The notes beneath the pieces were generated by a model, which was not told the DNA's origin, did no database searches, and saw only the letters and a program-made list of their open reading frames with translations. From Priestia aryabhattai B8W22 (GTDB taxonomy: Bacteria; Bacillota; Bacilli; Bacillales; Bacillaceae_H), in contig NZ_JYOO01000012.1 of the NCBI RefSeq assembly GCF_000956595.1, positions 62,001 through 126,000 on the forward strand: 64,000 nucleotides of DNA, given 5' to 3'. This document shows positions 15,211 through 23,362 of the stretch, one piece after another (positions within the stretch are counted from its first letter, which is position 1; each line of letters opens with the position of its first letter). The position numbers were made by a program, and so were the translations under genes.

Positions 15211-15888
15211 TCATTTTGTAATTTGATATTTACTATTTAACCACCTTAAAACGATGAGTGTTACGGCACCAGCAGCTAAATATAAGAAGCCTCCACCTTC
15301 TATTACATAGCCAAAAGGTGGAATAAGCTTTGGTAAAAAAACCATCCCTGCAAGAGAAATAAAAATTAAGACAAAGAGTAGAAAAAAGTCCTTAATCTTA
15401 TTCGTAATTTTGTAAACAGATTTTTGTATCCATTTTAAAAGCAGAAAAACATCAAGAGAAATAATAGCTGCAACAATAACAAAAGTGACGATTGCTGTTC
15501 CGATATAAACAGTCTGGCTGCTATCCTTAACATAATGTACAACGATATTTCCTATCCCGCTTACTATAGCCATCAAGCTTGCTAGCTGTAACAATAAAAA
15601 GCTTATAAAAAAAGCAGTGCTTTTTAAGGGTTCTTTAGGTAACTGTTTAATCATTTCATCACAGTACGTCTTAAGGTTCTCTCCAAACACCTCTTCAGCA
15701 CGCTTCCCTTCCGCTTGTGCATCAATAAGGTGATCTAAAAGCTCCATCAATAACTCTTCAGCCTGCTGTTCAGAAACTGACACACTCGTTCGAATGTAAA
15801 CAAGCATATTATCATAGTACTCTTCATTTTCCTTGGTCAGCTCTTTTCGCTTCTTATTATTTAATTTAATTAATTCCTTAGCGTTCAT
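15211..15888 (-). CDS. DUF1129-like membrane protein paired with PadR
   Basis: The 225-aa protein has a charged, helical N-terminal domain (residues 1-90, with EQQAEELLMELLDHLIDAQ) and four hydrophobic segments in the C-terminal half. This layout matches DUF1129/DUF1048-type proteins that accompany PadR regulators in Firmicutes; function unknown. Its start overlaps the padR-like gene by 11 nt, so the two are translated from one message and it is probably the regulator's target. Confidence 0.7.
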   Translation of the reverse strand: MNAKELIKLNNKKRKELTKENEEYYDNMLVYIRTSVSVSEQQAEELLMELLDHLIDAQAEGKRAEEVFGENLKTYCDEMIKQLPKEPLKSTAFFISFLLLQLASLMAIVSGIGNIVVHYVKDSSQTVYIGTAIVTFVIVAAIISLDVFLLLKWIQKSVYKITNKIKDFFLLFVLIFISLAGMVFLPKLIPPFGYVIEGGGFLYLAAGAVTLIVLRWLNSKYQITK

Positions 15889-16216
15889 CGTAAAAACTCC
15901 TATTCAACAATTTATTTACAGGGTTTTGAATGTTGATCCATTCCTCTTGGATTTCACATAATGCGCTCTCACCAGATGCCGTAAGATGATAGTACTTTCG
16001 TTTAGGACCCGAAGGCGATGCTTTCATTTCTCCCTTTATTAATCCCTCCTTTTGAAGACGTAGTAAAATTGGGTAAATCGAACCTTCACTCACATCATTT
16101 AATCCATATTGTTGAAGCTTCTGGGATAGCTCATAGCCATAAACCGTTTCTTTTTGAATGATTGATAAGATACACCCTTCTAAAATTCCTTTTAACAATT
16201 GACTTCTCAAAGACAT
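15878..16216 (-). CDS. PadR family transcriptional regulator
   Basis: The 112-aa protein shows the PadR winged helix: LLKGILEGCILSIIQ, ETVYGYELSQKL, the SEGSIYPILLRLQKEGLI recognition and wing region, and PSGPKRKYYHLTASGE. It lacks the long C-terminal dimer helix of PadR-s1 proteins, so it is the short PadR-s2/LmrR-like type. Two inverted repeats overlap its promoter, which points to autoregulation of the two-gene operon. Confidence 0.9.
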   Translation of the reverse strand: MSLRSQLLKGILEGCILSIIQKETVYGYELSQKLQQYGLNDVSEGSIYPILLRLQKEGLIKGEMKASPSGPKRKYYHLTASGESALCEIQEEWINIQNPVNKLLNRSFYDER

Positions 16217-16237
16217 ATCGATTTCTTCCTTTTCACT

Positions 16238-16298
16238 ATCTTGTTATACAAGATACATTTTTAAAGTAAAGCTACCTTGCAAGACAAGATAGCTTTAC
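16238..16298. promoter_or_regulatory. PadR operon promoter with two operators
   Basis: On the minus strand the -35 is TTTACT (16265-16270), the spacer is 16 bp and the -10 is TATAAC (16243-16248). The palindrome ATCTTGTTATACAAGAT (16238-16254) covers the -10. A 14-bp inverted repeat with one mismatch (16266-16279 with 16285-16298) covers the -35. Both contain CTTG/CAAG words. Confidence 0.65.
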
Positions 16299-16468
16299 AT
16301 CACTCATAATAACCTATTTATGGTAAGTATTCAACCATTTATTTACTTTTTTTATTAAACCACTTAACCATAGTAATCTTTTTAGTAAATTTGAATAAAT
16401 AAATGAAACCTTTCCTCTCTACTAACCGTATACCTATCATGCACGTATTAGTTAAAGGAGGAAGACTT

Positions 16469-17341
16469 GTGCTAAAACGAATTTCACTGTTTATTTTCGT
16501 TAATATTTTAGTATTAATCACAATCACAACGATTACATCTTTATTAGGTGTTCAAAGCTATATGGGAAGCAGCGGTTACGGCGGCCTGCTGGCATTTAGC
16601 GTCATTGCCGGCTTCAGCGGCGCGATTATTTCTCTTATGATGTCACGCTTAATGGCAAAGTGGATGATGGGTGTTCAAGTTATTGATGAACGTTCCCCTC
16701 AAGGTGAATATGAACGATTTGTTTTAGAAGAAACTCACCGACTTGCATCTGTGGCAGGATTAAGAAAAATGCCTCAGGTCGGAATTTATCATTCAGCGGA
16801 AGTTAACGCGTTTGCAACGGGGCCAAGTAAAAGACGCTCGCTTGTTGCCGTTTCAAGCGGAATGCTTGAACGAATGGACCGCGATGCCATCAGCGGCGTT
16901 ATCGCTCATGAAATAGCGCATATTAAAAGCGGTGATATGGTCACAACTACGCTACTGCAAGGAGTATTAAACACATTCGTTATTTTCTTCTCTCGTTTAG
17001 TAGCCAAAGCGGTGTCAAACTTTGTGCGAGAAGAGTTTGCGATGGTTGTCTATTTCCTTACATCGATTGTATTTGAGATTCTCTTTAGTATCTTAAGCAG
17101 CCCAATTATTTTCTGGCATTCAAGAAGACGGGAATTCAAAGCCGATGAGCTTGCTGCTAAACTCGGCGGCAAGGAAAAAATGATTTATGCGTTAGAATCG
17201 CTTCGTCATACTACTTCATTAGTAGATGACCGTCAAAAATCAATTGCCGCTTTTAAAATTAGCGGTAAAGAAAAATTCTCACGCTTATTTTCTACTCACC
17301 CGCCGCTTGAAAAACGCATTGAGCGCTTGCATTCACTATAA
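16469..17341 (+). CDS. htpX: HtpX-type membrane zinc metalloprotease
   Basis: The 290-aa protease is an M48 enzyme that degrades damaged membrane proteins. It has two N-terminal membrane helices, the zinc motif HEIAH in GVIAHEIAHIKSGD, two further hydrophobic segments and the third-ligand region RREFKADELAAKLGG. The start is GTG at 16469, 7 nt after AAAGGAGG, which gives exactly the usual HtpX length; the frame upstream of it has no SD. Single-gene unit. Confidence 0.93.
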   Translation: MLKRISLFIFVNILVLITITTITSLLGVQSYMGSSGYGGLLAFSVIAGFSGAIISLMMSRLMAKWMMGVQVIDERSPQGEYERFVLEETHRLASVAGLRKMPQVGIYHSAEVNAFATGPSKRRSLVAVSSGMLERMDRDAISGVIAHEIAHIKSGDMVTTTLLQGVLNTFVIFFSRLVAKAVSNFVREEFAMVVYFLTSIVFEILFSILSSPIIFWHSRRREFKADELAAKLGGKEKMIYALESLRHTTSLVDDRQKSIAAFKISGKEKFSRLFSTHPPLEKRIERLHSL

Positions 17342-17350
17342 GCAAAAGGA

Positions 17351-17378
17351 AACCAGCTTCTGTAAAGAAGCTGGTTTT
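17351..17378. terminator. Bidirectional terminator between htpX and MBL gene
   Basis: The stem AACCAGCTTC/GAAGCTGGTT (17351-17360, 17367-17376) serves two convergent genes and has a T run on the plus strand. Confidence 0.75.
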
Positions 17379-17384
17379 GTTATG

Positions 17385-18371
17385 TTATGACTGATGAGCA
17401 AGCACGCGTGTAGCTTCCCACAGCAAGACGCCTTCTTCATTTTTTGTTAATTCAACGTAGCCTTCTTTCTTTAAATACGTAAGCTGGCCGTACACTTCTG
17501 AGAAAATAAAGTCAGGTGCTTTTTGATACATATCCGGAAAAAAAGCAGCGCTGACTTCAAGCGTTGTTTTCTTTCCTTTCCCCATCGCTTGTAACACGCG
17601 CAGCGCCCATTTATGCTGCTTTTGAATACGTTCCATAATTAAAGAATGAATGTCACTAAGCGGTTCACCATGTCCGCTATAAATCAAATCAATGTCGTAG
17701 TTCAACGTTTTTTCAAGAGACGCCAAGTAGTCCAATAGCGGCGTTGGCTTAGGGTTTTGAATGGTTGGTTCTAAATACGGGTTTGACGGGACTTTTGGCA
17801 AAATATGATCTCCGCCAAACGCGACCTTTTCTTTGCGATTGTAAAACATTAGCTGACTCAAAGAATGTCCCGGTGCTTCAATCACTTCCCACTCACTCGC
17901 ATACGGAAGTGTATCTCCTTCTTTTAAATAACCCGTTAGCTTCTGACCTTTAGGTGAATATACTTGAATTGCAGCCGTTGCTTTACGAAGCCATTTTCCC
18001 ATTACATCATCACTAACTCCAAACTCCATAAGAAAATTACGATATAACTCATTATGCTGCTGAACAAACTCTTCATCTTGGTAAATCCAAGGCTCCACAA
18101 GCTTATGACCGTAAACAGGTATATCACTCGGCAGCCATTCTAAAAATCCAGTGTGATCCGGATGCTGATGAGTCAGAATAACTTGTTCAATATCTGTTAC
18201 TTTATATCCTTCTTTACGTAGTGCCTCTTCAAAAACGTCCCACGCTTCTTTTGTTTTCATACCTGCATCAATTAACGTTAACTTGTCTGCTTTTAATAAA
18301 AACACATTCACTGGTCCAATTGGAAATGGTGTAGGCAGCTCAATGCGTATCACTTTATGATCTAAACTCAT
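17385..18371 (-). CDS. MBL-fold metallohydrolase
   Basis: The 328-aa protein has the metallo-beta-lactamase fold signature H68-x-H70-x-D72-H73 in THQHPDHTGF, a later APGHSLSQLM (third His) and FGGDHI (bridging Asp region), and a C-terminal helical region resembling the winged helix of LACTB2-like hydrolases. It is likely a hydrolase of thioesters or other small molecules; the substrate is unknown. The gene is solitary and convergent with htpX. Confidence 0.87.
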   Translation of the reverse strand: MSLDHKVIRIELPTPFPIGPVNVFLLKADKLTLIDAGMKTKEAWDVFEEALRKEGYKVTDIEQVILTHQHPDHTGFLEWLPSDIPVYGHKLVEPWIYQDEEFVQQHNELYRNFLMEFGVSDDVMGKWLRKATAAIQVYSPKGQKLTGYLKEGDTLPYASEWEVIEAPGHSLSQLMFYNRKEKVAFGGDHILPKVPSNPYLEPTIQNPKPTPLLDYLASLEKTLNYDIDLIYSGHGEPLSDIHSLIMERIQKQHKWALRVLQAMGKGKKTTLEVSAAFFPDMYQKAPDFIFSEVYGQLTYLKKEGYVELTKNEEGVLLWEATRVLAHQS

Positions 18372-18679
18372 TTTACCAAACCCCTATATCTGCATTCTTT
18401 TTACTTTTTTATACTGTTAAACGTCTTATTCTTTTAGATAGTCTATTTCCTGCTAACTTCTACTTGTAAAAGTACGCTGAGCAGCAGTCATTACATAGCT
18501 CTTTGTACTCGTACAAACATTTTATATAAACTCATACTATTAATAGTTTAGCAGGTTTGAAGACAAATTGATAAAGGAATGCTTTCCAGTGTACTTATTT
18601 AAAGCAAACGAAAAGTTCATCAAATGAAAAAAGTAAGATAGAATAAAGAGACGAAATGATGATATAAGGAGTATAGGTT
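18372..18679. other. Intergenic stretch between divergent genes
   Basis: It should hold the promoters of the MBL-fold gene (leftward) and the YnfA-type gene (rightward). I see no hairpin, operator or ORF that I would support. Confidence 0.4.
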
Positions 18680-19003
18680 ATGATTAAAGCAATTTTTCTT
18701 TTTATCTTAGCGGGCCTTGCTGAAATTGGCGGAGGCTATCTGATTTGGCAGTGGCTGCGCGAAGGAGCTTCGAGCTGGTTAGGGCTTCTGGGCGGTATTG
18801 CTTTGGTGCTGTACGGCGTTATTGCTACGTGGCAGTCGTTCCCCGACTTTGGACGTGTATATGCAGCTTACGGCGGTATTTTTATTGTTTTAAGCCTGTT
18901 TTGGGCGTGGTGGGTTGATAAAAAAATGCCCGATACATACGATTGGATTGGCGGACTTGTGTGTCTGATTGGCGTAGCGGTTATGCTTTGGCCAAGAAGT
19001 TAA
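18680..19003 (+). CDS. YnfA family small membrane protein
   Basis: The 107-aa protein has four membrane helices and the YnfA/UPF0060 pattern: [20 protein letters not shown] at the N-terminus, the [21 protein letters not shown] centre and the [20 protein letters not shown] end. The family belongs to the small multidrug-resistance-like fold; transport is suspected but the substrate is unknown. SD AAGGAG precedes the ATG. Confidence 0.9.
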   Translation: MIKAIFLFILAGLAEIGGGYLIWQWLREGASSWLGLLGGIALVLYGVIATWQSFPDFGRVYAAYGGIFIVLSLFWAWWVDKKMPDTYDWIGGLVCLIGVAVMLWPRS

Positions 19004-19018
19004 GTGATAACACAGAAA

Positions 19019-19050
19019 GCGGCAGAACCCATAGATTCTGCCGCCTTTTA
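19019..19050. terminator. Bidirectional terminator
   Basis: The stem GCGGCAGAA/TTCTGCCGC (19019-19027, 19036-19044) with a T run lies between the convergent YnfA-type gene and the sugar ABC operon. Confidence 0.85.
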
Positions 19051-19085
19051 TTTTTTATATAGATACAGTTATGTTGTCTTTTCAA

Positions 19086-20369
19086 TTACTTCAACTCAGC
19101 CCATCTTTTATCTAGTGATTTTAACAGCTCATCTTCAGATGTTTGGCCGCCGATGTATTCTTGTACATCCGCTCCAAATTTTTGCGTTACGCCTTCAGGG
19201 AATTTTGTCCACTCCCAAGGAAGCGTTTTTTGATCCTTTGAATATTTAAGAAGCTCTTCACCTAAAGGTCCGATGTCTTTTGCTTCAATTGACTTAAAGG
19301 CTGGAATGTACTTGAAGTCTTCTACTAGCGCTTTTTGACCTTCTTTAGATGTAACCATCCAGTTTAAGAAGTCTTTTGCCGCTTTTTTATCTGCCGCTGG
19401 TGCTTGTTTGTGAATAACCCAGTTGCTTGGAACGTCGATTGCAAGCTTGTCAGATACAGCTGCATCATCGCTTAACGGCATAGGTAGAATACCTACATCC
19501 ATGTTCGGCGTAATTTTATCAAGCATTGGCTGAATCCAGTTTCCTTGCTGAATCATCGCTGCTTCACCGGTCGCAAATTTCGTTACTTGCGTGTTGTAGT
19601 CCGTCGTTAACGGATTTTTGTTTCCATATTTCACTGTTAAATCAAGCAGCTTTACATACTGTTTGAACTGCTCGTTTCCTGCAATTTTCGTACTGCCGTC
19701 ATTTAATCCTTTAATAAATGCATCCGGATCTTTTTGACTGGCAAATGGAATGTTTAAGCCGTGGTTTCCAAGCACCCACCACTCGCCGTAGCCGATAGAA
19801 AATGGCGTAATGCCGGCAGCTTTTAGCTTTTTAGCCGCTGCTTCTAATTCTGAATATGTTTTTGGAAGTTCTTTAATGCCTGCTTTTTTGAACAGTTTTT
19901 TGTTATATGTAAATCCATAGCCTTCGAGACTGATCGGCTGTCCATATACTTTACCGTCCATCGTAATTGGTGTAAGTGTGTTTTCGTATGCGTCATCAAT
20001 CCAAGGCTGATCCGATAAATCTTCTAATTTATTTTTCCACGTTTTCGCCTCTTGATATCCGCCGTTTGTGAAAAGGTCAGGTGCATTTCCCGACGCAAAC
20101 TGCGCTTTTAAAGCTGCTGCACCGTCAGCTCCTCCACCAACCGTTTGGATATTAAACTTTACGTTTGGATGTTCTTTCGTATATTGATCAGTTAGAGCTT
20201 TTAGCTGGTCTGCAATTTCTACTTTTCCTTGAAATACATCTACTACTACTTGATCTCCGCCGCTTTTTTTATTACCAGATGCGCTTTCGTTTGAACATGC
20301 GGTTGAAAATAAAAGCGTAGCCGATAAAACACCTACTGCTAAAGGCCACTTTTTCATTTTGAATGCCAT
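19086..20369 (-). CDS. Sugar ABC transporter substrate-binding lipoprotein
   Basis: The 427-aa protein is an extracellular solute-binding protein of family 1 (carbohydrate type). It has a signal peptide with lipobox FSTAC (Cys about 24), QFASGNAPDLFTNGGYQEAK, a FTYNKKLFKKAGI motif and the NWVIHKQAPAADKKAAKDFL C-terminal lobe. The ATG at 20369 has GGAGG upstream; the longer frame would run into the intercistronic hairpin. It is the last gene of a permease-permease-binding-protein operon. No sugar identity can be read. Confidence 0.9.
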   Translation of the reverse strand: MAFKMKKWPLAVGVLSATLLFSTACSNESASGNKKSGGDQVVVDVFQGKVEIADQLKALTDQYTKEHPNVKFNIQTVGGGADGAAALKAQFASGNAPDLFTNGGYQEAKTWKNKLEDLSDQPWIDDAYENTLTPITMDGKVYGQPISLEGYGFTYNKKLFKKAGIKELPKTYSELEAAAKKLKAAGITPFSIGYGEWWVLGNHGLNIPFASQKDPDAFIKGLNDGSTKIAGNEQFKQYVKLLDLTVKYGNKNPLTTDYNTQVTKFATGEAAMIQQGNWIQPMLDKITPNMDVGILPMPLSDDAAVSDKLAIDVPSNWVIHKQAPAADKKAAKDFLNWMVTSKEGQKALVEDFKYIPAFKSIEAKDIGPLGEELLKYSKDQKTLPWEWTKFPEGVTQKFGADVQEYIGGQTSEDELLKSLDKRWAELK

Positions 20370-20391
20370 TTTCTGTTCCTCCCTATTTGCT

Positions 20392-20423
20392 GCCGGTTTT
20401 GACGCCTCAGCCTCAAAACCAGC
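20392..20423 (-). promoter_or_regulatory. Intercistronic stem-loop before the sugar-binding protein
   Basis: An 11-bp stem (20392-20402 with 20413-20423, one wobble, 10-nt loop) lies in the gap between permease and binding-protein genes with no T run. It may stabilise a processed binding-protein mRNA, as often needed for excess binding protein (inference). Confidence 0.55.
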
Positions 20424-20439
20424 CCTGTTGCCGCTTCTA

Positions 20440-21267
20440 TTATTTAATTGAACCGCTTGTAATTCCTTTAACAATGTGTTTTTGCATTGCAAAGAAGAAG
20501 ATTAATAGCGGGATAATACTGATTACAAGTGCTGCTAGTGCTAAATCCCACTGCTTTGTATACTGACCAAAGAAGAAGAATGTCGCAAGCGGAATCGTTC
20601 TTAGCTCAGGATCTTGCAGAACAAGAGACGGAAGTAAGAAGTCATTCCAAATCCACAGGCTGTTTAAGATAACGACGGTTACTGTAATTGGCTTTAATAA
20701 CGGGAATACAATTCTCCAAAATACGCCTAGACGTGAGCATCCGTCGATGATTGCCGCTTCTTCTAGCTCGACTGGAATTCCTTTAATAAATCCGTGGTAT
20801 AAGAAGATCGTCATACCCGAACCGAAACCTAAGTACATGATCACAATACCCCAAATACTGTTTAACAGATTTAAGTTTCCTGCTACTTTTACAAGAGGAA
20901 TCATAATAGATTGAAACGGAATAACCATTGCTGCTACGAATGCCATAAAGATAATGCTGCTGATTTTTTTCTTTGTTCGAACCAGCATGTAAGCTGCCAT
21001 TGAACAGAAGATTACTAGAACTGCGTTACTGATAACCGTAATGATTAACGAGTTGCTAAGCACTTTTAAGTAATTCATTTGGTTGAATGCATTGACAAAG
21101 TTTTGAAACTGAATCGTTGTCGGCAGCGCCGATGTGTTTGATAAAATTTCTGCAAATGACTTCAGTGAGTTTGAAAGCACGTAATAAAATGGAACCAAGA
21201 ACACCAGTCCAAGCAGGACCGCTAAAATTTCAACAATAAAGGTTTTGCTCGTATATTTGTTTCCCAT
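20440..21267 (-). CDS. Sugar ABC transporter permease (MalG type)
   Basis: The 275-aa permease has six membrane helices and the EAA loop EEAAIIDGCSRLGVFWRIVF that docks to the ATPase. It partners the MalF-type permease encoded just upstream; start and stop overlap as TAATG. No ATPase gene is present in the operon, so it probably shares a general MsmX-type ATPase encoded elsewhere (known for such Bacillus importers; inferred here). Confidence 0.92.
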   Translation of the reverse strand: MGNKYTSKTFIVEILAVLLGLVFLVPFYYVLSNSLKSFAEILSNTSALPTTIQFQNFVNAFNQMNYLKVLSNSLIITVISNAVLVIFCSMAAYMLVRTKKKISSIIFMAFVAAMVIPFQSIMIPLVKVAGNLNLLNSIWGIVIMYLGFGSGMTIFLYHGFIKGIPVELEEAAIIDGCSRLGVFWRIVFPLLKPITVTVVILNSLWIWNDFLLPSLVLQDPELRTIPLATFFFFGQYTKQWDLALAALVISIIPLLIFFFAMQKHIVKGITSGSIK

Positions 21268-22229
21268 TACGATTCAACCTCCTTCTTCTTGGTGTATGTT
21301 ACTTGAATAATTGTAATCGCTGCTACGACGATGAAGAAAATTAAGGCTTTTGCTTCACCTAGACCGTATCTGTTATTCACGAATGCTTCTGTATAAATGT
21401 TAAGCGCTAACATTTCTGTTGATTTGAATGGACCACCGTTTGTTAATGATAAGTTGACATCAAATACTTTGAATGACCATGAAATCGTTAAGAATAAACA
21501 AACCGTTACTGCCGGTGCTACCATTGGAATTGTGATGTGACGAAGAATTTGCCATCTGCTTGCTCCGTCAATTTTTGCTGCTTCAATTAGCTCTTGCGGT
21601 ACGTTTTGCAGTGCTGCTGTGTAAATAAGCATGATATAGCCTGCTCCTTGCCATACACTTACAATCACGATGCCCCAAAATGCTGTTTTTGCGTCTCCCA
21701 ACCAAGGAAGTTCAAAAAGAGAAATCCCCGTGATTTGTCCGATAGATGCAAATCCCTTTACAAAAATGAACTGCCATACAAATCCTAGTAAAAGTCCGCC
21801 AATTAAATTCGGCATAAAGAAAACCGTACGTAAAATGTTTCGTGTTTTTAACATTTGAGTAACAAGGATCGCTAACACGAATCCGACCACGTTCGTTAAG
21901 ATAATCGCAACGACCGTATATTTTGTTGTGATCCAAAACGACTGCTGAAACTGCTTATCTTCGGTGAACAAGTACTTAAAGTTATCAAGTCCCACCCAGT
22001 TAATCGTGCCGTTTACTCCGTTCCAGTCTGTAAATGAGTAATAAATCCCTGTAAAAAATGGTATAAGTACAATCACACAAAACGCTAAAAGTGCGGGCCC
22101 TACAAATAGAGCAAATAAACCTACATTTTTCAAATTTTTACGTTTTTTCGTATTAATGGATGGTTCTCTTTTAAGTTCTTGCTCTAAAGGAACATATTCT
22201 GTCTCCTGTAATTTACTTTGGCTATTCAT
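21267..22229 (-). CDS. Sugar ABC transporter permease (MalF type)
   Basis: The 320-aa permease has a polar N-terminal extension (about 35 residues) before six membrane helices and the EAA loop ELIEAAKIDGASRWQILRHI. It is the first gene of the operon, with SD GGAGGTG, and lies behind a cre-like site. It forms the transmembrane channel with the MalG-type partner. Confidence 0.92.
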   Translation of the reverse strand: MNSQSKLQETEYVPLEQELKREPSINTKKRKNLKNVGLFALFVGPALLAFCVIVLIPFFTGIYYSFTDWNGVNGTINWVGLDNFKYLFTEDKQFQQSFWITTKYTVVAIILTNVVGFVLAILVTQMLKTRNILRTVFFMPNLIGGLLLGFVWQFIFVKGFASIGQITGISLFELPWLGDAKTAFWGIVIVSVWQGAGYIMLIYTAALQNVPQELIEAAKIDGASRWQILRHITIPMVAPAVTVCLFLTISWSFKVFDVNLSLTNGGPFKSTEMLALNIYTEAFVNNRYGLGEAKALIFFIVVAAITIIQVTYTKKKEVES

Positions 22230-22276
22230 CTTACTAGCACCTCCCTATGTCTTATTTTAACGAAATCCGTTATTTA

Positions 22277-22290
22277 TGAAACCGCTTTAA
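22277..22290. promoter_or_regulatory. cre-like CcpA site before the sugar ABC operon
   Basis: On the minus strand it reads TTAAAGCGGTTTCA, 12 of 14 positions against the cre-like word TGAAAGCGCTTTCA. It lies about 50 nt upstream of the first permease gene, consistent with catabolite repression. Confidence 0.5.
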
Positions 22291-22453
22291 TTGACGAGTA
22301 GGGTGTAAAATATTGACCTTTGTGCAACATTTTCTCCCCTGTGCACATTTCACGCATTTTTTAAAATTATGCATGAAAGAAAAGCTAGAAGTGGACGACG
22401 TATCTTCTTATCTTATACACTAGAAAAAAGATGTAGTTGGGAGGAACATACGC

Positions 22454-23302
22454 ATGACAGCCAAACGAGCGTTAATTACGGGTGCCAATTCTGGAATGGG
22501 CCTGGCCACAACGATTGAACTAGCTAAAAAAGGATTCGAAGTCATTATGGTATGCCGAAATGAAGAAAGAGGAAATACGGCTTTAGAAGAAGCGAAGCGT
22601 CAAAGCGGATCGGATTCTATATCTCTTATGACATGTGACCTAGGTTCTCTTGACAGTATCCGGGCTTTCAGTGAAGACTTTACGTCTCGCTACAGTGTAC
22701 TTGATGTGCTGATTAATAACGCAGGCGTGGTAACAATTAAGCGGGAAACAACACAAGATGGATTTGAAATGATGCTTGGTGTCAATCATTTGGGTCACTT
22801 TTTATTAACTAATTTACTTTTAGATCCGCTGAAAAAATCTCAGCAAGGACGCATTATAAACGTTGGGTCCGGTGCTCATAAAGCTGGAAAAATAGACTTC
22901 AGCAACCCTCACTTAACAACAGGATTCGGAATATGGCGAGGATACTCTCAGTCTAAATTAGCGAATAATTTATTTACGGTCCATTTAAGTAAAAAGCTAA
23001 AAGATACTTCTGTAACCGTAAATTGCCTACACCCCGGTGCAGTCTCTACCGCTATCGGCGTTAATCGTCAAACGGGTTTTGGAAAAAGCGTTCACGCCTT
23101 GCTTCGCCCTTTCTTTTTAACACCTCTTGAAGGTGCCGAAACAGCTATTTATTTAGCAGACAGTCCTGAAGTGACGCATATTAGCGGCGCTTACTTTTAT
23201 AAAAAACGCGTTACACCCCCTTCTTCAAGAGCAAAAAATGAACGGCTTGCAGAAGAATTCTGGAACTGGAGTGCACGCGAAGTTGGCTTAGAAAGTAGAT
23301 AG
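22454..23302 (+). CDS. Short-chain dehydrogenase/reductase (retinol-dehydrogenase-like)
   Basis: The 282-aa NAD(P)-dependent oxidoreductase has the Rossmann start ALITGANSGMGLATTIELAK, LDVLINNAGV, and the catalytic Y-x-x-x-K in YSQSKLANNLF. The closest look is to retinol dehydrogenase/WW-domain oxidoreductase-like SDRs, often of broad specificity. The SD GGGAGGA precedes the ATG. It is a single gene convergent with the AtoE-type gene; substrate unknown. Confidence 0.9.
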   Translation: MTAKRALITGANSGMGLATTIELAKKGFEVIMVCRNEERGNTALEEAKRQSGSDSISLMTCDLGSLDSIRAFSEDFTSRYSVLDVLINNAGVVTIKRETTQDGFEMMLGVNHLGHFLLTNLLLDPLKKSQQGRIINVGSGAHKAGKIDFSNPHLTTGFGIWRGYSQSKLANNLFTVHLSKKLKDTSVTVNCLHPGAVSTAIGVNRQTGFGKSVHALLRPFFLTPLEGAETAIYLADSPEVTHISGAYFYKKRVTPPSSRAKNERLAEEFWNWSAREVGLESR

Positions 23303-23330
23303 ATACGCTTAGGAAAGAAGAAAGTAATGA

Positions 23331-23358
23331 AAAAGGTCAGCTTTTCAGCTGACCTTTT
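23331..23358. terminator. Bidirectional terminator
   Basis: The perfect 12-bp stem AAAAGGTCAGCT/AGCTGACCTTTT (23331-23342, 23347-23358) with a 4-nt loop lies between convergent genes. Confidence 0.88.
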
Positions 23359-23362
23359 CGTA

